Positions 1 through 10,570 of a stretch of 64,000 nucleotides of DNA are shown here, in pieces. This stretch comes from Blasia pusilla. Its lineage: Eukaryota; Marchantiophyta; Marchantiopsida; Blasiales. The notes under the pieces were generated by a model that saw only the letters and a program-made list of their open reading frames with translations, had not been told where the DNA came from and made no database searches. The DNA is taken from the NCBI GenBank assembly GCA_050084515.1, contig CM114272.1, positions 39,246,001-39,310,000 of the forward strand, read 5' to 3'. Each line of letters starts with the position of its first letter. The first letter of the stretch is position 1. Position numbers and translations under genes: made by a program.

Positions 1-26
1 CGGCAAGGAAGGCCGGAAAATCGACC

Positions 27-1775
27 ATGGAGGAACTCAGTAAAAAAATGGCTGAGTTGAAGGTACACCTGGCGGCCCAGAAGGACCCCAGAAGACGACC
101 CAGGCTGATGAGGCCCAACGTTTGGTGTAGTAGTTGTGGAACCCAGGGGCATACTGTACAAGAATGCCCTGCACAGCGGGATCTGCGGTGGATCCAGGAA
201 GAGGCCCCTATTGAAGAAGGATGGTATGAACCAGAACAATGGGAAGGGTGCTATGCCGTGCAAGCGGTGCCACCCCCAAACCCTGGAAGAAGCTGGATCA
301 CGCGGTATGAACCTCCGGAATACGGGGAACAGAGACCCCTGAGACAGATTATGGGTCCGACGGCCTTCACGCCACCCATCAAGAGAAATTGTTGTTATAA
401 GCTGGCGCAGCGAGACCATGGGCCAATAATTGCCCAAACCGAAGCGACCGGTGGGACTCAATCCCTTATCGGGGGGCGCAAGAAGGGCGGGCACATTGCC
501 GTGGAATGCCCGGAGCCTAAGGTCCCACGTTTGTTGGTCAGGTATGTAAATACTCCAGCGGCTCAACTAGAGCCCAAGAACGATGTAAATGTACAACTGG
601 TCCGGGTGGAAGAAGTAGTGTCCCCGAGACCAAAGCGAGTCACGATCAGCGAGGAAGACTCGACCCAAGGGGCCAACGAAGAATCATCAGACTGGCCCAA
701 AGAATTTCAAGAAACAGTGTTGGCGGTCACCACGAGATCAAAGAGTCAGACCGCAGGGACCCCAAAGGTAAAGAAGGGTGCTTCGTCTTCGCGCGAAGCT
801 TGGGAGCCCAAGAACAAAGCGGTGAACACCATACGTGCCGGAAAGGCCATCCTCAAAGGCGATGTGGACCCGGCCTTTGACCGAAGTCATCCGAAATACT
901 TCCATCAGGACGTGGAGGACGAGGTCCGTGCTCAAGTGCGGGAGGCCCAGGAACCAGAGGGGAAACAGACCCCAGAGAAGGCAAAGGCCAACCCAAGTAC
1001 GACAGTCCAAGCCATGGCGACATCACCACTGGTCCTAGAAGCGTACGATTTACTGAGGGACTTGGCGTCAACCCCGGCCAACATAACCCTGCTGCAGTTG
1101 CTAATGGATAACCCAGTATACGGAAAAATCATGCAAAGAAGTGGAAAATCAGCCAAAAAAGACCAGGAAGGCAGCGGCAAGGTGCCGATGGTGGACTGTT
1201 CAGATCGAAGTCGAGGACTTGGGAGCCCCGAAGTGGAGGTGGAGATTGAGGGCCATACCATTAAGAAGGTCCCCATTGATTTCGGAAGCGGAATCAATAT
1301 TATGACGGAGCAAGCGGCTCGGGCCCTAGGGTACACGGTGTATGCGAGCCTGAGACAAGTACTTGCGGTTTGCGAGATCAATCCCGGAAGAGACCCTTGG
1401 ACGACTCACGCAAATTCCGACCATGCTCGGGGAGTGTTGTTTATGTTGGACTACTTAGTCTTATTGACCCCGACCGCGACGGGCTATCCTTTGCTCATCG
1501 GAAGACCTGGGTATGGCGCGAGAGTGACTCTGATTGGAAAAGGCGTCGGTTCACGTTCAGCGCCGAATCAGGACTCAAAGCGGCTCATCAAGCTGTTGTG
1601 GAAATCTCGACCACCCCAAGGAGAGACGCCACTGACTGACGACGGCTATACATCAGATCAAGACAACACCACCGCTACAAAGTCCTCGTCCAATGTATAT
1701 TATTTAGAATGTTATGAAATAGATGAGGAGTCAATACCCTCCAAGCAAGGTCGACTCGAGAGGAAGAGAAGCTAG
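27..1775 (+). CDS. Gag C-terminal part plus retropepsin-like protease (open but probably inactive)
   Basis: A single open frame of 582 codons; the true protein starts further upstream, outside the window. A CX2CX4HX4C zinc knuckle is present (C34, C37, H42, C47), the RNA-binding signature of Gag nucleocapsid. Copy B shows two more knuckles after it; here the second is lost and the third degenerate (around residues 118-158). The middle is charged and probably a linker. The protease core lies near residue 418, in a segment reading VPIDFGSGINIM. Copy B has VPIDSGSGINIM, so the active-site D-S-G triad is D-F-G here. The frame has stayed open despite these losses. RT follows after a 29-bp gap in another frame. 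Confidence 0.85.
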   Translation: MEELSKKMAELKVHLAAQKDPRRRPRLMRPNVWCSSCGTQGHTVQECPAQRDLRWIQEEAPIEEGWYEPEQWEGCYAVQAVPPPNPGRSWITRYEPPEYGEQRPLRQIMGPTAFTPPIKRNCCYKLAQRDHGPIIAQTEATGGTQSLIGGRKKGGHIAVECPEPKVPRLLVRYVNTPAAQLEPKNDVNVQLVRVEEVVSPRPKRVTISEEDSTQGANEESSDWPKEFQETVLAVTTRSKSQTAGTPKVKKGASSSREAWEPKNKAVNTIRAGKAILKGDVDPAFDRSHPKYFHQDVEDEVRAQVREAQEPEGKQTPEKAKANPSTTVQAMATSPLVLEAYDLLRDLASTPANITLLQLLMDNPVYGKIMQRSGKSAKKDQEGSGKVPMVDCSDRSRGLGSPEVEVEIEGHTIKKVPIDFGSGINIMTEQAARALGYTVYASLRQVLAVCEINPGRDPWTTHANSDHARGVLFMLDYLVLLTPTATGYPLLIGRPGYGARVTLIGKGVGSRSAPNQDSKRLIKLLWKSRPPQGETPLTDDGYTSDQDNTTATKSSSNVYYLECYEIDEESIPSKQGRLERKRS

Positions 1776-1804
1776 GTCATAGCACCTTCCAGTTTACAAA
1801 AAAC

Positions 1805-3384
1805 ATGGTTCAGGAGCAGGACTATGTCCAGGTCAATATTGCAGATCAAAAATCTCTACGCCTTTCGGCGGATTTGTCTCCTACCACACTTATAAAATAT
1901 AAAAGACTACTGTTTGAGTATTTGGATGTCTTTGCATACTCTATGGATGAAATGAGAGCCATTCCCGCACAATATGGTGAACACCAAATGGATCTTAAAG
2001 AAGGCGCGGTCCCGGTGCGCATGCGACAATATCGACTGAATCCAAAGTACTCATTGTTAGTCAAGGACGAGATCGATCAGCGTCTCGAGGCCGGAATAAT
2101 CTATCCGGTGTTAAGCAGCGAGTGGGTGTCGCCCATCGTAATTGTGCCTAAAAAACAAACGGGCAAAATCCGAGTGTGCCAGGATTATCGGAAATTAAAT
2201 GCGGCCACCTTAAAAGACCACCATCCGCTACCTTTCACCGACAGTATTTTGGATAAAGTGGCCGGACACGAGCATTATACCTTCTTGGACGGGTATTCGG
2301 GGTACAACCAGGTATCCATAAGAGAAAAGGATCGTCCCCTCACAACGTTCACGACAGACTGGGGAACTTTCGCATATCACGTAATGCCTTTTGGGTTGTG
2401 CAATGCCCCAACTACTTTCCAACGGATGATGATCTCCATCTTCCAGGAGTATCTTCGGAAGTTCGTCGAAATCTTTTTAGACGATTTTTGTATCTTTAGC
2501 ACGGAGGCCGAACATCTTGAAAAGTTAGAGTTAACACTCGCACGTTGTCGCGAAGTGCATTTGTCCCTTCATCCGGACAAATCCTATATCGCTATGAAAC
2601 AAGGAATTCTGCTGGGACACCGAGTGTCGGCGCAAGGAATTGAGGTCGACAAGGCCAAGGTGGATATTATCGTCGCATTGGAACCACCCACTAATCTCCG
2701 GGAATTGAGAGGATTCTTGGGCCATGTCGGGTATTATCGACGGTTCATTAAAGATTACGCGGAAAAAGCAGGCGCTCTTACTGCATTACTTAAGAAGACC
2801 ACCGAATGGGAGTGGACACCAGCATGCCAAGTGGCATTCGACACCTTAAAAGACGATTGCGTAGAAGGCTCTGTACGCCGGTCCCCGATTGGACCAAACC
2901 CTTCCACGTGTATGTAGACACATCCTCATTTGCCATTGGAGTAGTGCTCAGCCAATTGGATGAGCACAAACATGATTTTCCAATTTACTACGCCGGCCGA
3001 CAACTATCGGCGGCAGAGCAAAAATATACAACCACCGAACGAGAGGCGTTAGGCATGGTCTTCTCGTGTAAAAAGTTCCGACACTATTTATTAGGGTACG
3101 AATTTGTCTTTCATGTGGATCATTTTGCACTCATACCCTTAATGGTGAAAGCCGACCTGTCAGGACGCATTGCACGGTGGATCTTGTTGCTACAAGAATT
3201 CACATTCAATGTGGTGACCCATGCCGGCAAGGTGCATACCAATGCCGATTTTCTTTCCCGGTTGAGGATGACAAACGCGGACCTCACCCAATCTGTCGAT
3301 GATACCTTTCCCGATGAAGATCTGTTCCAGATAACAGAGGAACGGTTGAGCCGGTCGTTGTATGCGGATATTCTGCATTTTTAA
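1805..3384 (+). pseudogene. Reverse transcriptase-RNase H, frameshifted
   Basis: The first frame (1805-2917) is a full Ty3/gypsy RT: conserved VPKKQTGKIRVCQDYRKLN block, MPFGLCNAPTTFQRMM, and the catalytic FLDD box with aspartates at residues 226-227 (codons 2480-2485). Thumb motifs GHRVS and LRGFLGHVGYYRRFIKDY follow. Near 2855 an indel against copy B throws the frame. RNase H resumes in the frame open from 2806 to 3384, with D in VYVDTSS, E in TTEREALG, D in HVDHFAL and the NADFLSRL tail. A further one-base loss near 3380 makes a stop just before the integrase. RT makes cDNA from the element's RNA and RNase H removes the template; this copy cannot make the joined product. Confidence 0.9.
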
Positions 3385-4618
3385 TGACTCTGCGACTTCC
3401 TGCCCCGATGACAGCGGAAGAACGCGCAGTTTTTTTACATCGGATAGGCCCTTATGAGCTTTGTCAAGGGGTCTTATTCAAATTAGGTGCTGATGAAGAG
3501 CATCGAAGATGCTTGGAAGCTGAAGAGGTTCCCGAGCTCTGCATATGGCTGATTCCAGTGGACACTATGCGGTAAAAAATACCGTGAAGAAAATTTTGGC
3601 CGCACGATATTGGTGGCCGACTATGTATAAAGATGTAGGTAATTTTATTCGGAGTTGTGATGCCTGTCAACGGGCAGGTCGACCCACGGCGACTACGCGG
3701 TGGCCTTTGGTCCCCATCATGCCCCTAGCTCCTTTTGAAAAATGGGGCATTGACTTCGTAGGCCCTATCTCCCCGGCCACTCGCCAAACCCGGCGGAAAT
3801 ATATTCTTATCGCCACGGACTATTGTACTAAGATGGTTGAAGCAATAGCCACGGGGAAAGATGACAGTGAAACAGTGGCTAAGTTTTTATATGAGATGAT
3901 TATCACGCGTTATGGCTGTCCGTTGGAACTAGTCGGTGCCAGAGTACGCACTTCGAACGGACTATTGAGTCTCTCACTTCCCACTTTCTCATTAAGCATT
4001 GGAAAACCACTCCCTACAACCCTAAAGCCAACGGGTTGACGGAAAAATCGAACGGCCTCATTTGCCGAATATTGAATCGATTAACGGTAACCTATTCCTA
4101 TGATTGGGACACAAAAATTGCCTGAAGATTATGGGCGCATCGAGCAGTGAGAAGGTGACAACAAACTACACCCGTTCTTCCTGACTTATGGCGTACATCC
4201 TTTAACACCTATTCAATGGGCGTTGCCCACTTATCGGGTATTGGAGGGCACAAGAACGGAAGCTGCGGACGAAGTTATCGAACACAGGAATGAGACTCTA
4301 GTGGAGTTGGAAGAAGCACGCATGCTCGCGTTATGACGGACATCCCAAGTGCAAAAAGAACGTAAGAAACGTTACGATCGACATCTCCGGCCACAATCTA
4401 TCAATGTTGGCGACTTAGTGCTACTGTATGATAACCAGCGACTAAAGTTCCCCGGAAAATTAAAATTAAATTGGATGGGACCCTACCAGGTATTGGCCAT
4501 CTATGATAATGGATCCCTCCAATTAGAACCTTACAGGGAGAATCCCTGCCCACGCGAGTCAATGGAATGCATGTGCGCCGGTATTATGAGCCCGAACCTG
4601 AGGATGACTGAAACATGA
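3384..4618 (+). pseudogene. Integrase, frameshifted
   Basis: Integrase of the same Pol polyprotein, now in at least three frames (3384-3575, 3545-4039, 4349-4618). The N-terminal HHCC zinc site is visible as H, GHY, then SCDACQ. The catalytic core has the first Asp in WGIDFVGP; the middle part carries ATDYCTK. The region holding the second Asp is scrambled near 3940. The Glu lies in the NGLTEKSNG segment around 4030-4050, out of frame with the rest. The C-terminal NWMGPYQVL stretch is the GPY/F domain usual at the end of gypsy integrases. There is no chromodomain after it. The product would insert cDNA into the genome. Confidence 0.85.
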
Positions 4619-4635
4619 GGAAGGGGGTAGGCGAA

Positions 4636-4800
4636 CGCCCCGTGCTTCGCGAAGTCACGAAGCACCAAAGTTCAAGATAGACCGTGCTTCGCGAAGTAGC
4701 GAAGCACCGAGGTTCCAGACAGCCCATGCTTCGCGAAGCAGCGAAGCGCAGGAAGATAGGAAGATAGGACGGGGAAGCGTGGCGAAGCCGCGAAGTGCCC
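4636..4800 (+). repeat. GCTTCGCGAAGC-type palindrome cluster between integrase and ORF3
   Basis: Several short inverted repeats built from GTGCTTCGCGAAG and GAAGCAC words occur in about 160 bp after the integrase stop. The same cluster stands at the same place in copy B (47630-47800). The words recur in the LTRs of the family. It could fold as a row of short hairpins in RNA. Function unknown; it may mark the leader of the third ORF. Confidence 0.6.
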
Positions 4801-4962
4801 ACTTTCTTGTAACAGCCCCGGCGCCACGACCAAGAACGGACAGGGGGGGAGCGGACTATAAGAGCAGTCAGGCGTACCCAAGTGGGTATTTTCATGGATG
4901 GGATCACCACAAAGTTGCGTAGCAAGCCAAAGCGCGGTGTCCATCGAGATCGACCTAGCAAC

Positions 4963-6794
4963 ATGCCTCGCGAAGACGCCACACCCATTCTGCGAAGCGC
5001 GGCGATGCCGACGGTCAAGTTGTCACCGGAGCTGATCAAAGCGCTGGAGGAGCGATCGTTGGCAACTTTCTTTCAAGCCAACTGGACTCTAACATCAGGA
5101 GAACTCCTGGGCGAGCTTTGCTCGGCGTCTGCAGTCGCTAAATTTCGAAAGAAGGGTCTTCGGTATCGAGCTCAGCCCCAACACTGGATGGCGGACGACT
5201 GGAGAGCAACTTATATGCTCTCGGCTGCGCCAGAGTACGAGTATGACACGGAGTTGCTCGTCAAACATGAAGATCTTTTAGCACTCGGCTGTGTCACGCC
5301 CGGCGGTTGGCGCAGAACGGCTACAAGGCTTCGCTCTCTCCGCCCGTCTTTGGTCAGTTTTGCAAACATCTGATGACCCTGTTTTATCCCGCTCGTTCTT
5401 ACTATCTATCGAACAAGATCTTGAAGATGTGCTACATCATCTGGAATCAACACCTCGACCCCCAAGCCCAGGAGTCGACTTTGCTGCTTTTGTGGACGGG
5501 CACGTACGAGGAATGGTGGACGTGCTTCATCCAAGCACGAAGTCCTTCCTCTCTCCTTTCTTGATTCACCTTTACATTCACAAGCAGGAATTGACCGCAG
5601 AGGAGGCGTTAGATTGGACGCAAGTGACCCCCGTCCGACTACCACGGAAAGGCGCAACTAGTACCAGGGGTAGCCGCGAAGTCACCCCGCCCTCCGAAGC
5701 ACCTCAAAGAACATCCGCACACGCCGGCTTTGAAGAAAGACGAAGCTATCCATGACATGCCGCCAAAGCGAGGCGGGTCAATTTTGAATCACCCGGACCT
5801 AACTGTCATGCGGGAGGATTCAGCGAGACCCCGGGCAAGGGATCATCAACCTACGCTTCGTCTCATGTCGCAGACGGCAGACGACATGATGTGGTTCTTG
5901 CAATTGGCAGTTCCCGTCATGAACCAACTCCAGCGGATTCTTCAACTCGAGGATACGGCGTCCGTGGACGATTATTTAGAAGGCTTGCACGACCTCAACT
6001 GCAGAGCCCAAGCTTCGTCAGACCACGAAGTACAGCGTCGAGTAGCAGAAACGAATCTGCAAATACGGAACCAGGAACTCGAAGAAACGCAGACCACGCT
6101 TCGCAAAACTCAGAGCGACTTGGTCTAGTGTCAGTACGAAGCACGGAACGCACGCCAATGGGAAAGTTTGGCGCTTAACCTCGAATGTGGGGCGGATCAG
6201 TTAGTTTCGCAGATCAAGGAGGCTTCGCACCTCATTAACAAGTATCGACATCAGATACAGCAGGTTCACACCGAATTCAAGAAGTTATCGATCCAGCATG
6301 CCGAGTCTTCGAAGCTGCTTCAAGAACATCAAGAAGCGAACAAAGACTTATTGGCACACTGGACGGAGGCTACCCGGAGGATCGCAGTCTTGGAGGCACA
6401 AATGGTGGTTACTCAACGGCCAGATGGACCCGGACGATGTCAAAGAGCCGGTCGACGAAGCAAGCAAGAACTTCAAGAGCGGATGAACGAGGAAATCGAC
6501 TACATCAACAAATATTGGAAGCGCCAATTCGACAATCATACTAAATCTCTTCCGAAGTAGTACCCACTCTTTCCATTACTCTTGAAGAATTACCAAAGCA
6601 TTCACTCCATCCGATGTCTTAGTCGAGAATGAAGTCTCGCGAGTCACTTAGTTGTTAACAAGTCGCGAGAAAGAATGCGCAATCATACCCCTAACATTAT
6701 CAACAAACCTTCTACGATTCATGGCCGTTTGGTGCCTAACCCTGAATTTGATAGTTTAGACGACACATTTATGGAGATAGCAGATACATCATGA
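4963..6794 (+). pseudogene. Third ORF of family 1 (env position): conserved N-terminal domain plus coiled coil
   Basis: A reading region of about 600 codons lies between integrase and the polypurine tract, broken into frames 4882-5373, 5307-5564, 5489-5755, 5730-6128 and 6168-6560 and ending at the stop 6792-6794. I chose ATG 4963 because the block MPREDATPILRSAAMP is also the start in copies B and F2. The N-terminal 250 residues are aromatic-rich and globular (FRKKGLRYRAQPQHW, FCKHLMTLFYPARSYYL). A Pro/Ser/Arg linker follows, then a long coiled coil rich in E, Q and L, and a short tail. No transmembrane segment or signal peptide is visible, so it is env-like in position only. At least four further copies exist on the minus strand. 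I do not recognise the family. Confidence 0.75.
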
Positions 6795-6818
6795 AGTGTT
6801 CGCCGGGGCGGCTCACAT

Positions 6819-6833
6819 TTGAGGGAGGGGGTA
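6819..6833 (+). promoter_or_regulatory. Polypurine tract of copy A
   Basis: The run TTGAGGGAGGGGGTA directly precedes the LTR start TGTGATACCC. It is the usual plus-strand primer for LTR element cDNA synthesis. The same tract precedes the 3' LTR of copy B. Confidence 0.85.
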
Positions 6834-7991
6834 TGTGATACCCACAATTTTATAATCTTGAAGAATATATCATTTTATTCAACGAAGACTCTTGTATATT
6901 ATGATTTTGATTATGATTATCTATTATTATGAAGAAGAATAAGTGAATCACCAAGCTCCCAAGACAAGGCAGAGAGATGAAGATCAAGGATTTGCCTTAG
7001 AGGAGAGTCAAAATCTGTAAAGAAGTATAAAAGCTCAACGCGAAGCTCAGCGAAGCTTAACAAAGTCTAACGAAGCTCAACGAAGCTCTATATACGAAGT
7101 ACTTTGCTATTGAACGAAGCACGAAGCACGAAGAAGAAAGAAGAACTTCGTCCTCCGGAAATTTAGCGCAGCGAAGCTCAGCAGAATTGAGATTCGAAAC
7201 GACACATAGTTAGAACAATTAGACTAGGAAAGGGCGCGACCCTTTGTATCAAATTGGTAGTTATGACAGTTTTGTACCGCGGATTCATAGGGATCGTAGG
7301 AAAAGCTAAGAGAACCATAGATCTAGGTAGTTAGAGATATTGAAAAGACACACCTTTCATCAAGAACGCTTCGGATCATAGAAACGATCTTACTCTCGAG
7401 AATATTTAAGAAACCGGACAGAAGCTATTATCATCATTCGCTCATGAAGTCCTTATGCTGTAGGAATGGTCCGAGCAAGAGAGATGTACCCTCTCAAGCT
7501 TGTAGATACTTTGAAGTCTTCCAATTCTTGATGGAGTAGTAAAGCATTCATTCATTCATTCAGATGTGCGATGCTTATGTTTGAACATTCTTTTTGGGTC
7601 TGCCGAGTGAAGAGTGAATTAGGCGAACCTTTCTCATCAATGGAATAATCAATATAAAGTTGTATGAAATCTGTTTGACAGAGAGTAACCTGCCCCCGAC
7701 GGATTGAGTTCCGAAAGTAGGAGAAGCCAACTTTATTCTTGAGGTCTCTGTTAGGTTCCGAGATGATGAGAGAACAAATTGCCTAAGTGTCCTTTAAACT
7801 CCACTCGAGAGAATTGAAGAAGAAAACATAGGTACTAAGAAGGATCGGAAGCTAATACTGGAATACTACAATTGAATTACATAATCAATTACACATAATC
7901 ATCACCTTATACTCTCTTTTCATCCAACAATGATCCTCTTGGGGATCGAACTCTACAATTGACTGTAAATAAGAAACACTTAGACATTACA
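6834..7991 (+). repeat. 3' LTR of copy A (1158 bp)
   Basis: It starts TGTGATACCC after the polypurine tract and ends ACATTACA, so it has TG...CA ends. It matches both LTRs of copy B along its length. A CGAAGC-word-rich stretch lies at 7030-7170, and a TATATA box at 7089-7094. The end at 7991 is set by comparison with copy B and by the return of SWIM-repeat sequence. Confidence 0.9.
7089..7094 (+). promoter_or_regulatory. Candidate TATA box in family 1 LTR
   Basis: TATATA lies about 255 bp into the LTR, within the CGAAGC-rich stretch. It is preserved at 31175-31180 and 50092-50097 in copy B. It is a plausible core promoter for element transcription; no transcript data are available. Confidence 0.4.
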
Positions 7992-8675
7992 TACTTCTTT
8001 TGCCCAAATGAATCATGCGCTTTCCAAAATTCTTATCCGGCTGCCATTGGAGCTCCACGGAATACCCCCACAATTTGACCCATTGCCGCAGGTACCAATT
8101 GCATTTAGGACGAAGTGGAAAATCTTACAAGTACCCAATTCAGACTCGTAGACGGAGGGAGTTCGGAACATGTTTGCATTAGAGAGACCTTTGCATTTTA
8201 AATCCAACCTAAGATTGATGTCAACATGAATCCGGAGAAGGTGGATCATCTTAATCCACTATTTCTGTTTGAGTCAAGAAATGGGGTGAGGAGAAATAGA
8301 ATTTATAGGCCAACGGTGGAGAGACCAAAGTGAATCGCATAAGCTTGGGAGGCAAACATGGAAATCATCGCCACAAAAGACATTAACAGTGGCAATGGAA
8401 TAGAAAGGATGTATTGGGTCAAGAACAACACTGCGAATTCAAGTGTCACAGGGATGTATATGGTATACATCTGTTGCTTTCCCACATGTTCCTATGATGA
8501 CTTTTTCCAAAGAGAGATAAGTGGGAAGAGGTATTTCCCTTGTAAGCACATGTACTATGTTGCTTGTAGTTTTAAGAGAGTTGTCTTTAGGAGTCTGAGA
8601 CAGACTCCTAAAGACCAAATAAGCACCGTGACTTTAAACAAGTTAAGCGTATGCATGAAGGAACTTACCCAATGA
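7992..8675 (+). pseudogene. SWIM zinc-finger protein, degenerate copy S1 (5' part cut by element A)
   Basis: From 7992 the sequence matches copies S2 and S3 (9070 and 61740 onward). Only the last part is open (8358-8675). The finger reads CFPTCSYDDF...PCKHMYYV: the second Cys of the CxC pair is Tyr (codons 8487-8495), so zinc binding should fail. SWIM fingers (CxCxnCxH) are frequent in MULE-type transposases and some DNA-binding proteins, so a transposon origin is likely but not shown. Stops occur near 8330. The 3' end runs into a new 33-nt hairpin at 8583-8615. Confidence 0.65.
8583..8615. repeat. Perfect 15-bp hairpin with 3-nt loop
   Basis: The arm GTCTTTAGGAGTCTG, the loop AGA and the exact reverse complement of the arm follow one another. 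The related copies at 9660 and 62320 lack it, so it arose in this copy. Confidence 0.9.
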
Positions 8676-8679
8676 TTCA

Positions 8680-9660
8680 TATGGATGATGAAATTTCCCC
8701 AAGTAGATATTTGAAAACACGGGATAGCTCCAAAGTTTGGGTTGGAGTACCTTCTGCAAAATCTGTGAATGTCTTATTTCTAAATTTCTGTGTTGTTGGG
8801 ACTTCAAATCATGCAGTCTTGCGCGCTGTTCAACAATATGGCATTCCCTCCATAGAGATAGATTTCTTTGAGAGATATGCTATCTTTTATTTAAAAGATA
8901 ACATATCTCTCAAAGCAACCCTGGATGTGGATCCACCTACAGGGCTAGATCTAATGGAATAAGGAGAGCCTGCGGCACTTCTCTAAATTAGAATTATACA
9001 AGGATATCCCCACCACTGCCAATCTTTTGGGGGTTGAAAACCTTTGATTGTTTTATAAGGATAGGGGATCAATTGAAGTTCTTCTTCTGCCTAAATGAAT
9101 CATGCGCGTTCAAAAAATCATATCCAATTGGTATTGGAGCTCCAAGAAATATCCCCATAATTTGGCCCATTATTGCACTAATCAATTGTAGTGAGGAGGA
9201 AGTAGACAATCTTATAAGTGCAATGTTCAGACTGGTAGATAGAGGGAGCTCGGAACATATTCGCTTTAAAGAGACATTCGTACTTTGGATCCAACCTAAA
9301 ATTGATGTCAACTTGTATCCTGAGAAGATGGATGATCTCAATCTACTATTTCTATTTGAGTCAAGAAATGGAGTAAAGAGAAAGAGAATATGTAGGCCAT
9401 CGGTGGAGAGGGCAAAGCAAATCACATCAGCTAAGGATGCCAACATGGAAATCATCGCCACAAAAGATGTGCATAATGGGAATGAAATAGGAAAAATGTA
9501 ATTGATCAGGAACAACACCGTGAATTCCAATATTTATAGGTTTTATGTAGTACACATTTGTTGCTTTCCCACATGTTCTTGTGATGACTTTGTCCAAAGA
9601 GAGACAAGTGGGAAAAGGTATTTCCCTTGTAAGCACATGTAATGTATTTTTCTTGTAGCT
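8680..9660 (+). pseudogene. SWIM zinc-finger protein, degenerate copy S2
   Basis: A second, tandem copy follows S1. Frames 8651-8962 and 9034-9501 hold the upstream part. The SWIM finger (CSCDDF...PCKHM, about 9560-9640) is intact in its metal ligands but is cut off by an extra base near 9498 that turns the conserved Met-Tyr-Trp segment into a stop. A stop also follows the final His-Met. The predicted 150 residues before the finger are conserved with S3 (MDDLNLLFLFESRNGVKRKR and METIATKDV-like blocks). Function unknown; the context suggests a transposon-borne gene. Confidence 0.65.
8866..8915. repeat. 24-bp inverted repeat hairpin, 2-nt loop, one mismatch
   Basis: Arms 8866-8889 and 8892-8915 pair over 24 bp with one mismatch (C against T). 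The matching place in copy S3 (about 61560) has no such palindrome, only the flanking words. Confidence 0.9.
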
Positions 9661-10570
9661 TTAAGAGAGTCAGAGCTAAGACCAACCAATTTTGTCCCTG
9701 AAAGAAGTACGAAGTATCATAAACAAGCCACTTTGAGGATGCAACATTAGGTTTGAGAATATACTTGGAAAATGCTAAATTGTTCACTGCAAACTTGAAC
9801 TTTCATCAGTGTGCTGAAATGAACTTTCTTTTCCGACATTGGATGGAAAAAGTGATTTGATCTACATTTGTGCTCTCAATGATTTTTTCAAATGTATAAC
9901 TATATGCTGAGAGATGATTGGATACATGAATGTTTCATGAATGCACCAACCTGTCGGATTCAGATTGGTTGCCATAGTGGGGAAGAGGAAAAAAAGTTTG
10001 TGGGAGTGACTAAGAAACGAGAATGTAATTATAAAATACTTTCAAAAAAATTTCTTCCTCTCTTCAAACCATAGTAAACTCTCTTTAAATCATAGGAAAC
10101 TCTCTTCAAAATAAATGATCTCTTTGGGTTGACAAGAATTTCCTCTCTCCTCTCTTTCTCTCTTCTTCTCCTCCTACCGCTCCTCCAGTTTACACTAAAG
10201 ATCAACTCACTAAAATTATCTCACATTTGGCTTATACTCCACTAAGCCCCATAAATCTTGGCTCAACATCCACAAAATAAATTTTCCACTTGACTTTACC
10301 TCCAAATTACTTTTTCTCCTTGTCATATGCACTAAGATAAAATTTTAAAAACTTTTTTCTACCTCTCAACTAAGAATTTTACCAATTTTTTTTAAATTCA
10401 TCCTTCCTTCTTAAGTTGGCTATGGCAACCCATAGACACGGTCACAAATTCGTGCTCAGACATCCAAATCGTGCACCATTTCTTCGATAATTGGACAAAA
10501 TTCTTGATGTATGACTTTGTCAATTGGTGTCCTCATTCGATCTCCTCTCCTACAAAAAATGCACATACGT
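9661..10570. other. 3' tail of the SWIM repeat and AT/CT-rich DNA, no gene seen
   Basis: 9780-10190 matches the tail of copy S3 (62430-62795), ending in the same CT-rich block (10136-10190). The rest, 10190-10570, is AT-rich and holds nothing I recognise. Confidence 0.5.

Larger units (their letters stand above)
1..7991 (+). mobile_element. Ty3/gypsy LTR retrotransposon, copy A of family 1 (5' end outside window)
   Basis: Order on the plus strand is Gag zinc knuckle, aspartic protease, RT, RNase H, integrase, a third ORF, a polypurine tract and a 3' LTR. This is the Ty3/gypsy gene order. Copy B at 30919-51028 is the same family and shows the missing 5' half, including a primer site matching tRNA-Asp, as in plant Athila/Tat-type elements. 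The element ends at 7991 and abuts sequence that is continuous in other SWIM repeats (compare 61740), so A was inserted into such a repeat. The window opens inside gag. RT, integrase and ORF3 carry frameshifts, so this copy is not autonomous. Confidence 0.93.

Noticed and set aside
4963-6794. Calling the third ORF an envelope gene
   Set aside because: No signal peptide, no transmembrane segment and no glycoprotein-like Cys pattern; the position alone is not enough.
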